A stretch of 8,854 bases of DNA, taken from the NCBI GenBank assembly GCA_011041825.1, contig DRAO01000204.1, positions 1 through 8,854 on the forward strand, read 5' to 3'. This document shows positions 1 through 5,540 of this stretch, in pieces (positions within the stretch are counted from its first letter, which is position 1; each line of letters starts with the position of its first letter). The position numbers and the translations under genes were made by a program. The notes below the pieces were generated by a model. That model saw nothing but the letters and a program-made list of their open reading frames with translations, did not search any database and was not told the origin of the DNA. This DNA is from Chloroflexota bacterium. Its GTDB lineage: Bacteria > Chloroflexota > Anaerolineae > SpSt-600.

Positions 1-210
1 AGCTTTGAGCTCCCGGCCCTCCCTCCGTTGGCCTCTATGTTAATATGAGCACCTCCTCTTTCGCCCCCTCCTGAGGCAACATCCTCAACCACGGTTAAAT
101 GGAGTGCTGCCGGCGAAGCCCCCGCACGAGAAAACACCCCTTTCTCTATCCCTAGCCTGCGGAGTAGTTTCCAACCCCGGAGTTTTTCAACACCCTCCAA
201 ATAATTTATG

Positions 211-239
211 TTGACAAAATTGGATAAATAGGCTAAAAT
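211..239 (+). promoter_or_regulatory. Sigma-70-type promoter for the LIV transporter operon
   Basis: TTGACA at 211-216 matches the -35 consensus exactly. TAAAAT at 234-239 matches the -10 consensus at five of six positions, and the spacer is exactly 17 bp. It lies in a local AT-rich patch (about 198-255) within otherwise GC-richer DNA. Transcription would start near 246 and leave a leader of roughly 190 nt before the binding-protein gene. No other pair this good was seen upstream of the operon. Operator sites were not identified. Confidence 0.75.
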
Positions 240-349
240 CAAATACGTAATTAACTCCCCGGTCCTGGATTTCAGAACCGCTCCTCCTTCTTGAGCCAGC
301 TCTCAGGACGTGGAGGTCCTTCCGTAACCTGTGAATTCAGGCTGGCAAA

Positions 350-395
350 GGGATTTTCTATCACAAGGAGGTGATGTTAGGGAACCAAAAATCCC
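350..395 (+). promoter_or_regulatory. Nested stem-loop in the operon leader presenting an SD-like sequence
   Basis: GGGATTTT at 350-357 is perfectly complementary to AAAATCCC at 388-395, giving an 8-bp outer stem. Inside it, ATCAC at 360-364 pairs with GTGAT at 371-375, closing a six-base loop AAGGAG (365-370). AAGGAGGTGAT (365-375) is an 11-base match to the complement of the usual 16S rRNA 3' end, so a full-strength ribosome binding site sits half in the loop and half in the inner stem. A 13-codon frame starts with ATG at 374 and ends with TAA at 413-415, but the start is only 2 nt from the GGAGG core, which is too close for efficient initiation. The pairing is seen in the sequence; a regulatory role is inference. 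It matches no riboswitch class I recognise. Confidence 0.45.
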
Positions 396-421
396 CCTGT
401 CAATTTTTAATTTAAAAAGCT

Positions 422-430
422 AGGAGGAGG
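422..430 (+). promoter_or_regulatory. Ribosome binding site of the binding-protein gene
   Basis: AGGAGGAGG ends 4 nt before the ATG at 435; its earlier AGGAGG register (422-427) gives a 7-nt spacing. The site follows an A/T-rich stretch (401-418) that should be unstructured. The segment 425-433 is also the exact 9-nt complement of GCTCCTCCT at 280-288 in the same leader, so this site could be masked by long-range pairing. Confidence 0.8.
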
Positions 431-434
431 AGCT

Positions 435-1607
435 ATGGGTAAAAAAGTAGGTATCTTACTCCTGGCATTAATCCTGCTGCTCTCCGCTTGCAAGCCAGCC
501 CCCAAGGCCGCTTACGGAGGCGTTATCAAGATCGGCCACGTTGCCCCCCTGACGGGTGACATCCCCAAGGTAGGCGAAGAGGGGAAATATGCCCTTGAGC
601 TCTGGCTCGAGGACATCGAAAAGGCCGGCGGCATAGAGGTGGGCGGAGTTAAGTACAAAGTCGAAATTATCCACGAAGACAACGAATCCAAAGCCGAATC
701 CGCAGCAGCGGCCACCACCAAACTCATCACCGAAGACAAGGTCCTCGCCATCATCGGCGCTTACGCCAGCAAGCAGGCCATCCCCGCTGGAGAAGTTGCC
801 GACTCCTTGAAGACCCCTATGATCAGCCCCTGGTCAACCAACCCTCGCACCACCAAGAACAGGCCCTGGGTGTTCCGTGCCTGCTTCCTGGACGACTTCC
901 AGGGAAGGGTGCTGGCCAAGTTCGTCAAGGAGGAGTTCGGGGCCAAGAAGGTGGCCGTCCTCTACGATATAGCCAGCGACTACCCCAAGGGCCTGGCTGA
1001 GTTCTTCAAGAAGGGCTGCGAGGAGGTGGGCCTGGAGGTGGTGGCATTCGAGAGCTTCACTACCAAGGATAGGGACTTCAGCGCCCAGCTCACCAAGATT
1101 AAGGAATCCGGCGCCGAAGTTCTTATGACGCCTCAGTACTATGACGAAGTCCCCCTCATTGTGAAGCAGGCCCACGAGCTGGGACTGCCTCAGATTATCG
1201 TCGGCAGCGACAGCTGGGGGTCCCCGGAGCTGATGAAGCTCTGTGGCGATGATTGTGTGGGCTATTACTTCAGCACCCACTGGGCTGTCGCCGGTGCCAA
1301 GGGAGCAGCCAAGGAGTTCATAGACCGCTTCCAGGCCAAGTATGGCTATGCTCCCGGTGACTGCGCAGCCCTGGCTTGGGACTCAGCTCACATCCTCCAG
1401 CAGGCCATCGAGAGCCTGGACAAGCTCACCGGTGACCTGGAAACCGACCGCAAGGCCATCCGTGACGCCATCGCTTCCATCAAGGAGTACCCGGGCATCA
1501 CCGGTAAGATGAGCTTCACCGAGCAAGGCGACCCCATCAAGTGCGCCGTCATCGTCAGGATAAACGAGAAGCATGAATTCGAGTTCTATAAGATGGCCTG
1601 CCCGTAA
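435..1607 (+). CDS. livK: Branched-chain amino acid-type ABC transporter substrate-binding lipoprotein
   Basis: This is the extracytoplasmic receptor of the importer. It captures a small substrate and delivers it to the LivH/LivM channel. Residues 1-18 are a lipoprotein signal peptide (K3-K4, a hydrophobic run from about 7 to 16, then lipobox L-S-A-C), so Cys19 should be lipidated and anchor the protein to the membrane. Residues 30-385 form a type I periplasmic-binding fold (Peripla_BP_6, Leu/Ile/Val-binding). Evidence includes the opening IKIGHVAPLTGD (31-42), the hinge-side motif GAYASKQA (108-115, Ser112 at the usual ligand-contact position), and SPWSTNP (131-137). The length of 390 residues is normal. 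The mature part has six more cysteines (150, 195, 270, 274, 310, 370) plus Cys389, including a close CGDDC pair that could form a disulfide. ATG 435 has a strong SD and the signal peptide starts there. The family also binds amides, urea and other amino acids, so the substrate is not proven. Confidence 0.93.
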   Translation: MGKKVGILLLALILLLSACKPAPKAAYGGVIKIGHVAPLTGDIPKVGEEGKYALELWLEDIEKAGGIEVGGVKYKVEIIHEDNESKAESAAAATTKLITEDKVLAIIGAYASKQAIPAGEVADSLKTPMISPWSTNPRTTKNRPWVFRACFLDDFQGRVLAKFVKEEFGAKKVAVLYDIASDYPKGLAEFFKKGCEEVGLEVVAFESFTTKDRDFSAQLTKIKESGAEVLMTPQYYDEVPLIVKQAHELGLPQIIVGSDSWGSPELMKLCGDDCVGYYFSTHWAVAGAKGAAKEFIDRFQAKYGYAPGDCAALAWDSAHILQQAIESLDKLTGDLETDRKAIRDAIASIKEYPGITGKMSFTEQGDPIKCAVIVRINEKHEFEFYKMACP

Positions 1608-1635
1608 GAGTCAGTATCCCCTTCGTTGATAGAAA

Positions 1636-1668
1636 GGGTGGGGCGGGGATAATCTCCCTGTCCCACCC
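1636..1668 (+). promoter_or_regulatory. Strong stem-loop between the binding-protein and permease genes
   Basis: Bases 1636-1649 pair with 1655-1668 through 14 consecutive positions (twelve Watson-Crick, two G-U), starting GGGTGGG/CCCACCC and closing on a five-base loop TAATC. It begins 28 nt after the binding-protein stop. No U-run follows directly (the next bases are GTGTACAG), so it is a poor intrinsic terminator. The likelier role is a 3' stabiliser or processing point that lets the binding protein be made in excess over the membrane components, as REP hairpins do after malE in E. coli. That role is inference by analogy; the hairpin itself is clear. Confidence 0.75.
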
Positions 1669-1731
1669 GTGTACAGTATGGCAATTTTACCCCATCTGTA
1701 AGTTCCAGGACTAAAATATACGGAGGACGAG

Positions 1732-2661
1732 ATGACGCTCAACGAATTTGCCCAGCACTTTTTGAATGCCCTACAATGGGGGAGTTTCTACGCCCTCATT
1801 GCCTTGGGATACAGTATGGTTTACGGCATCCTGATGCTGTTTAACTTCGCCCATGGCGACATATTTATGGCCGGTGCTTATATCGGCCTCTTCGTTGCCT
1901 TAGCATTGTTGAGCATCTCCACAACGGGGATTATCGCTTTACCCAATTGGCTTGTGTTCATCCTCACCCTTGTGCTGGCGATGATCTTCACGTCTTTCCT
2001 CGGTATGCTGGTGGAAAGGGTGGCTTACAGACCCCTGCGGGATGCTCCCAGGGCTTCGGCAGCCATCACCGGCTTGATGGTGGGCATCTTCCTGGAGACT
2101 TCTAACCTGCTGTTCCTGGGCGCCAGCCGTAAAACCTTCCCACCCTTGATAGAGAAAACCGTCTACGAAATCGGTGGGGTAACCTTCACCAACATAAAGA
2201 TTATGATTGTGGGCCTTTCCCTCATATTGATGCTAGCCCTGCACCTGTTTGTGCGAAAGACCAAGTGGGGGATGGCAATGAGGGCAATGTGTTACGATTA
2301 CGTGGTCGTGCCCTTGATGGGGGTTCCTATGAACGCCATTGCCTCCCTCACATTCGCCATCGGTTCAGCCCTGGCAGCCGTCGCCGGCATCCTCTTCTCC
2401 ATCGCTTACCCCGTCCTCGAACCCTATATGGGTCTGCTCATCGGATGGAAGGCCTTCGTGGCTGCCATCCTGGGAGGCCGGGGTTCGATACCGGGTGCCG
2501 TGCTAGGCGGCTTCTTGCTGGGGTTCCTCGAAATCTTCGTGGCAGCCTTTTTCACCTCCACCTTGCGGGATTTGATTGCCTACTCCATCATCCTGCTCAT
2601 CCTTACCTTTAAGCCTCACGGCTTCTTCGGAGAGCCTTACAGCGCCAGGCTGAGATTGTAG
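1732..2661 (+). CDS. livH: Branched-chain amino acid ABC transporter permease LivH
   Basis: This is one of the two membrane subunits forming the importer channel (BPD_transp_2 family). Family hallmarks are GSFYALIALGYSMVYGIL (17-34), NFAHGDIFMAGAY (38-50), ERVAYRPLR (95-103) and the coupling-loop region around 180-202 that docks on the ATPase. GWKAFVAAILGGRGSIPGAV (238-257) and the final KPHGFFG (294-300) are also typical. Several hydrophobic spans cover about 15-36, 45-65, 73-95, 108-130, 155-175, 203-227, 242-275 and 278-293. In the coupling loop, MRAMCYDYVVVPLMGV has Val-Val-Pro where relatives usually have an A-x-LMGI helix, a mild deviation. GGAGG (1722-1726) lies 5 nt before ATG. The 309-residue length is normal. 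The stop directly abuts the livM region. Confidence 0.94.
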   Translation: MTLNEFAQHFLNALQWGSFYALIALGYSMVYGILMLFNFAHGDIFMAGAYIGLFVALALLSISTTGIIALPNWLVFILTLVLAMIFTSFLGMLVERVAYRPLRDAPRASAAITGLMVGIFLETSNLLFLGASRKTFPPLIEKTVYEIGGVTFTNIKIMIVGLSLILMLALHLFVRKTKWGMAMRAMCYDYVVVPLMGVPMNAIASLTFAIGSALAAVAGILFSIAYPVLEPYMGLLIGWKAFVAAILGGRGSIPGAVLGGFLLGFLEIFVAAFFTSTLRDLIAYSIILLILTFKPHGFFGEPYSARLRL

Positions 2662-2668
2662 ATGCCAA

Positions 2669-2674
2669 AAGGAG
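2669..2674 (+). promoter_or_regulatory. Ribosome binding site that decides the livM start
   Basis: AAGGAG lies 8 nt before the ATG at 2683. An earlier in-frame ATG at 2662-2664 directly follows the livH stop (TAGATG) but has no SD-like sequence in front of it. It could be used only by ribosomes reinitiating after livH. The 2683 start is therefore preferred; the 2662 start would add seven residues. Confidence 0.65.
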
Positions 2675-2682
2675 AATGCACT

Positions 2683-4044
2683 ATGAAAAGCGTATTTTCC
2701 AAGGTCAGAAATACAGCTCTCGAGAGCACACTGGGCAGGCGGCTGTGGGGTTCCGTAGCCGCCATCCCCCTTATGAGCTGGCTCATAGGCGCTTTAGGGG
2801 CCTTTATCCTGGAAAACCTGGTCGGCTACTCCCTGGCCCTCTTGGTTGGACTGCCGGGCATCCCCGCCATCTTCGGGTTATCTCACCTGGGGGCTTTGAT
2901 AGGAGCCCTCCTGAAAGGCGTAAGCGGTTATGCAGAAGTAATCTCCTCGTTGATGCTCTTCCTGGGCACACTGGTTTACGATTTGGTGATTTACATCATC
3001 CCAACTTACATCCTGGCCCGCTTGAGCGTGCCATTGGTGGAGAAATTCCTCTCGTTGATTCCGGCCAGGTTTTACACGCTCCTCCATCTGGCTGTATTCT
3101 ATGGAGCCCTGCATCTGTGGAGCTACCAGGATGACTATCGGCTGCTGGTGGTGAGGTTCATCGGCATCGCCATTATGCTCACCGTCAGCCTCAACCTGGT
3201 GAACGGGTATATGGGGGAATTCTCCTGCGCCCACGGTGGATTTATGGCCGTGGGTGCTTATGTCTCATCGGTGATAATGGTATGGGGGTTCGTGCAGGAC
3301 GACGTATTTGGCCCCCCTGTCCTCCCGCCAGCCCTGGCCCCTATAGCCTTCCCAATCGTCCTCATCATCGGGGGGCTGGCCTCCTCGCTCACAGCCCTGG
3401 CGGTAGCCATCCCTTCTTTCAGAACCCGGGGCGACTACCTCGCCATCATCACCTTAGCCTTCACCTTCATCGTCAAGAGCGCTATCGAGAATATGGAGGT
3501 CATCGGCGGCCCCCGGGGTTTTATGAACCAACCAAAGCTCGCCGGGCTCCCCTGGGTTTTCATCTGGACCGTACTGTGCCTTGTGGTGATATACAACTAC
3601 GTGAATTCCACCTATGGCAAGGCCACCTGCGCTGTCCGGGATAACGAAACCGCCGCCGAGGTGATGACGGTGGACACCCGCCGCATCAAGGTGATAGCAT
3701 TCCTGACCTCGGCTTTCTGGGCTGGGGTGGCCGGAGGGCTCTTCGCCCACGTTGTAGGTTACATAAACCCCGCCACCTTCGGCATTATGAAATCAGCCGA
3801 GGTGCTGGCAATGCTTTACCTGGGTGGCCTCAACTCCATCACTGGCTCCATCGTAGGAGCTGTCCTGTTCCAGCTCCTCTCGGAAATCTTACGCCCCCTG
3901 AAGCTGGTCAAGTGGGTTGTCATCCCGATATTGCTCATCACGGTGATGATTTTCCGCCCTATGGGCCTGATGGGCTTCAGGGAGATAAGGCCTCAATTCC
4001 TTAGGCCGAAGAAGGAGGTGAAGTATGCCCCTGCTTCAGATTAG
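2683..4044 (+). CDS. livM: Branched-chain amino acid ABC transporter permease LivM (long form)
   Basis: This is the second channel subunit, partner of LivH. With the start at 2683 it has 453 residues (460 from ATG 2662). The conserved BPD_transp_2 core runs from about residue 155 to 430. It contains NGYMGEFSCAHGGFMAVGAY (174-193, matching the family's GxxGxxSxGHxxFxxxGAY), PSFRTRGDYLAIITLAF (244-260), the coupling loop RDNETAAEVMTVDTRRIK (319-336), GLNSITGSIVGA (382-393) and FRPMGLMG (424-431). Before the core lie about 125 residues with extra hydrophobic spans, at roughly 21-76, 85-114 and 131-146. Long N-termini also occur in E. coli LivM (425 residues), so this is longer than average but not unique. 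The tail is basic and short. The gene overlaps livG by 20 nt, which supports translational coupling. Confidence 0.92.
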   Translation: MKSVFSKVRNTALESTLGRRLWGSVAAIPLMSWLIGALGAFILENLVGYSLALLVGLPGIPAIFGLSHLGALIGALLKGVSGYAEVISSLMLFLGTLVYDLVIYIIPTYILARLSVPLVEKFLSLIPARFYTLLHLAVFYGALHLWSYQDDYRLLVVRFIGIAIMLTVSLNLVNGYMGEFSCAHGGFMAVGAYVSSVIMVWGFVQDDVFGPPVLPPALAPIAFPIVLIIGGLASSLTALAVAIPSFRTRGDYLAIITLAFTFIVKSAIENMEVIGGPRGFMNQPKLAGLPWVFIWTVLCLVVIYNYVNSTYGKATCAVRDNETAAEVMTVDTRRIKVIAFLTSAFWAGVAGGLFAHVVGYINPATFGIMKSAEVLAMLYLGGLNSITGSIVGAVLFQLLSEILRPLKLVKWVVIPILLITVMIFRPMGLMGFREIRPQFLRPKKEVKYAPASD

Positions 4045-4795
4045 GAACCTGACGCACTTTTTCGGAGGCCTGAGGGCTGTGTACAATTTCCGCACGGAGA
4101 TAGAGCCCGGAGAGCTGAGGGGGCTTATTGGCCCTAACGGGGCGGGAAAGACCACCATCTTCAACCTTGTGACCGGCATCTACAAGCCCACCAAGGGGGA
4201 GATCATATTCAACGGCACCAACCTTGTGGGACTCCGCCCCAATCAGATAACCGCCCTGGGGATAGGGAGGACCTTCCAGAACCTGCGCCTCTGGAGATAC
4301 CTCACAGCCCTGGACCACGTGAAAATCGCCTTCCATTCCAAGATTCACTACGGGCTGACGGGCGCTTTCTTCAGGACAAAGCGGTGCCAGGAAGAGGAAG
4401 AAGAGATAGAAGAGAAGGCCCGTGAACTCCTCAGGATGATGGGCATAGAGCAATACGCCGATTACGTGGTAACCGGCCTGCCTTACGGCATCCAGAGGAA
4501 GGTGGAAATGGCGAGAGCCTTGGCTACAGAGCCCAAGCTGCTCCTCTTGGACGAGCCCACCGCCGGGATGAGCCCCGCAGAGATGATGGAGACGATGGAG
4601 ATTATCGAGAAGATAAGGGATGAGCTGGGCCTCGCCATCTGGCTCATCGAGCACAGGATGAAACTGGTGATGACCCTCTGCGAGACTATCCAGGTGCTCG
4701 ACTTCGGGGAAATCATAGCCGAAGGCCCTCCCGAGGAGATAAAAAGCAATCCCAGGGTGATAAAAGCATACCTGGGTGAGGAGGTGACCGTCTGA
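4025..4795 (+). CDS. livG: Branched-chain amino acid ABC transporter ATP-binding protein LivG
   Basis: This is one of two cytoplasmic ATPases powering the importer. Visible motifs are Walker A GPNGAGKTT (36-44), Q-loop GRTFQN (Gln85), signature region LPYGIQRKVEMARAL (152-166), Walker B LLLLDEPTAG (172-181; Asp176, Glu177), a D-loop at SPAE and switch histidine His210 in LIEHRM. The signature is the LivG-type P-Y-G form, with Ile where relatives mostly have Gln (YGQQR). The catalytic residues are intact. An acidic insert CQEEEEEIEE (121-130) leads into the helical subdomain, as is common in LivG. The start is fixed by AAGGAGGTGA (4012-4021), a ten-base SD match 3 nt before ATG, with its GGAGG core 6 nt away, inside the livM end. 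The 256-residue length is normal. Confidence 0.95.
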   Translation: MPLLQIRNLTHFFGGLRAVYNFRTEIEPGELRGLIGPNGAGKTTIFNLVTGIYKPTKGEIIFNGTNLVGLRPNQITALGIGRTFQNLRLWRYLTALDHVKIAFHSKIHYGLTGAFFRTKRCQEEEEEIEEKARELLRMMGIEQYADYVVTGLPYGIQRKVEMARALATEPKLLLLDEPTAGMSPAEMMETMEIIEKIRDELGLAIWLIEHRMKLVMTLCETIQVLDFGEIIAEGPPEEIKSNPRVIKAYLGEEVTV

Positions 4796-5508
4796 TGCTG
4801 CTGACCGTGGAAAACCTCAGGGTTTCTTACGGAGCTATAAGGGCTTTGCAGGGGATAAGCTTCCAGGTGGATGAAGGGGAGATTGTGTGTATCATCGGGG
4901 CCAACGGCGCTGGCAAAACCACCACCCTTCAGGCTATCTCCCGCCTTATCCCCGTGGAGCCCGGGAGCAAGCTGATATACGAAGGGAAAAACCTCCTGGA
5001 TTACCCGCCGCACAAAGTTGTCACGGAACTGGGCATCGTGCACGTGCCCGAAGGCAGGAGGCTCTTCGGGAACCTGACGGTGATGGAGAACCTGATCCTC
5101 GCCACTTATGGGCGCAAGGACAAGGAGGGGATTAAGAGGGATTTGGAGATGGTTTTCGACCTCTTCCCCCGGTTAGCCGAGAGGAAGAACCAGAAAGCCG
5201 GGACGTTGAGCGGTGGCGAGCAGCAGATGCTGGCCGTGGGAAGGGCGCTGATGAGCGGCAGGAAGATGATGCTATTAGATGAGCCCTCAATGGGGCTCGC
5301 CCCCCTCCTGATGCAGGAGCTGTTCAAAGCCCTCAGGGAGATAAACAGAGAGGGGACTACCATCCTCCTGGTGGAGCAAAATGCCCATATGGCCCTTCAA
5401 TTTGCCCAGAGGGGATATGTGTTGGAGACGGGGCGGATAGTGCTCGAAGGCCCCACCAAGGACTTAATGGAAAATCCCAAGGTAAAAGAAGCCTACCTGG
5501 GTGGATAG
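4795..5508 (+). CDS. livF: Branched-chain amino acid ABC transporter ATP-binding protein LivF
   Basis: This is the second ATPase, expected to pair with LivG under the LivH/LivM channel. Motifs are Walker A GANGAGKTT (35-43), the LivF-specific HVPEGRRLFGNLTVMENL (83-100) in the Q-loop area, signature LSGGEQQMLAVGRAL (138-152) and Walker B LLDEPSMGLAP (160-170; Asp162, Glu163). The switch position is LLVEQNA, where Gln195 replaces the usual His. This replacement is normal for LivF and helps tell it from LivG. The 237-residue length is typical. The start overlaps the livG stop by one base (TGATG), with GGAGG at 4780-4784 ten nt upstream, so translation is coupled. It is the last gene of the operon. 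Confidence 0.95.
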   Translation: MLLTVENLRVSYGAIRALQGISFQVDEGEIVCIIGANGAGKTTTLQAISRLIPVEPGSKLIYEGKNLLDYPPHKVVTELGIVHVPEGRRLFGNLTVMENLILATYGRKDKEGIKRDLEMVFDLFPRLAERKNQKAGTLSGGEQQMLAVGRALMSGRKMMLLDEPSMGLAPLLMQELFKALREINREGTTILLVEQNAHMALQFAQRGYVLETGRIVLEGPTKDLMENPKVKEAYLGG

Positions 5509-5522
5509 GCAACACTCCCTGG

Positions 5523-5540
5523 GGCCAGCGTTGGCCTTTC
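5523..5540 (+). terminator. Weak candidate terminator after livF
   Basis: GGCCA (5523-5527) and TGGCC (5532-5536) form a 5-bp stem with a GCGT loop, extendable by G-U pairs outward, followed by only three T residues (5537-5539). It sits in the 30-bp gap between the livF stop and the stop of the convergent - strand gene. The location fits a terminator but the U-run is short. On the - strand no T-run follows, so it would serve only the + transcript. Confidence 0.25.

Larger units (their letters stand above)
1..434. other. Upstream region without a confirmed gene; promoter and leader of the LIV operon
   Basis: No + strand frame stays open from the left edge for more than about 16 codons, so no upstream + gene enters the window. 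The right half holds the promoter and about 190 nt of leader for the binding-protein gene. On the - strand one frame (codons in register with position 3) is free of stops from 302 down to 3, about 100 codons, and runs off the left edge. It has no in-frame ATG, only TTG (198-200, 240-242) and GTG (90-92, 135-137) candidates, and I recognise no family in its translation, so I do not call it a gene. It is discussed as a finding. Small leader stem-loops are also possible at 261-279 (GGT-CTG pairing with CAG-ACC, one mismatch) and 305-320 (AGGAC/GTCCT). Confidence 0.6.

Noticed and set aside
240..434. T-box or a known riboswitch in the leader
   Set aside because: No T-box sequence or recognisable conserved core of a known class was seen. 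An unknown class remains possible and is listed as a finding.
834..1280. Long - strand open frame inside the binding-protein gene (148 codons)
   Set aside because: It is antisense to a clear family member, has low-complexity His/Leu/Gly-rich composition, and no SD or recognisable domain. It is a shadow of the codon bias of the + gene.
1636..1680. Intrinsic terminator after the binding-protein gene
   Set aside because: The stem is strong but no U-run follows, and the downstream permease genes need transcription from the same promoter.
1686..1717. Separate promoter before livH (TAAAAT at 1712-1717)
   Set aside because: No acceptable -35 element lies 16-18 bp upstream; the nearest TTTACC is 20 bp away.
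4001..4654. 217-codon - strand frame opposite livG
   Set aside because: LivG on the + strand has all ABC motifs and an excellent SD. The opposite frame shows no domain and is an antisense shadow.
4795..5508. Loss of the switch histidine in LivF as a defect
   Set aside because: Gln at this position (VEQN) is the normal state in LivF proteins and does not signal inactivation.
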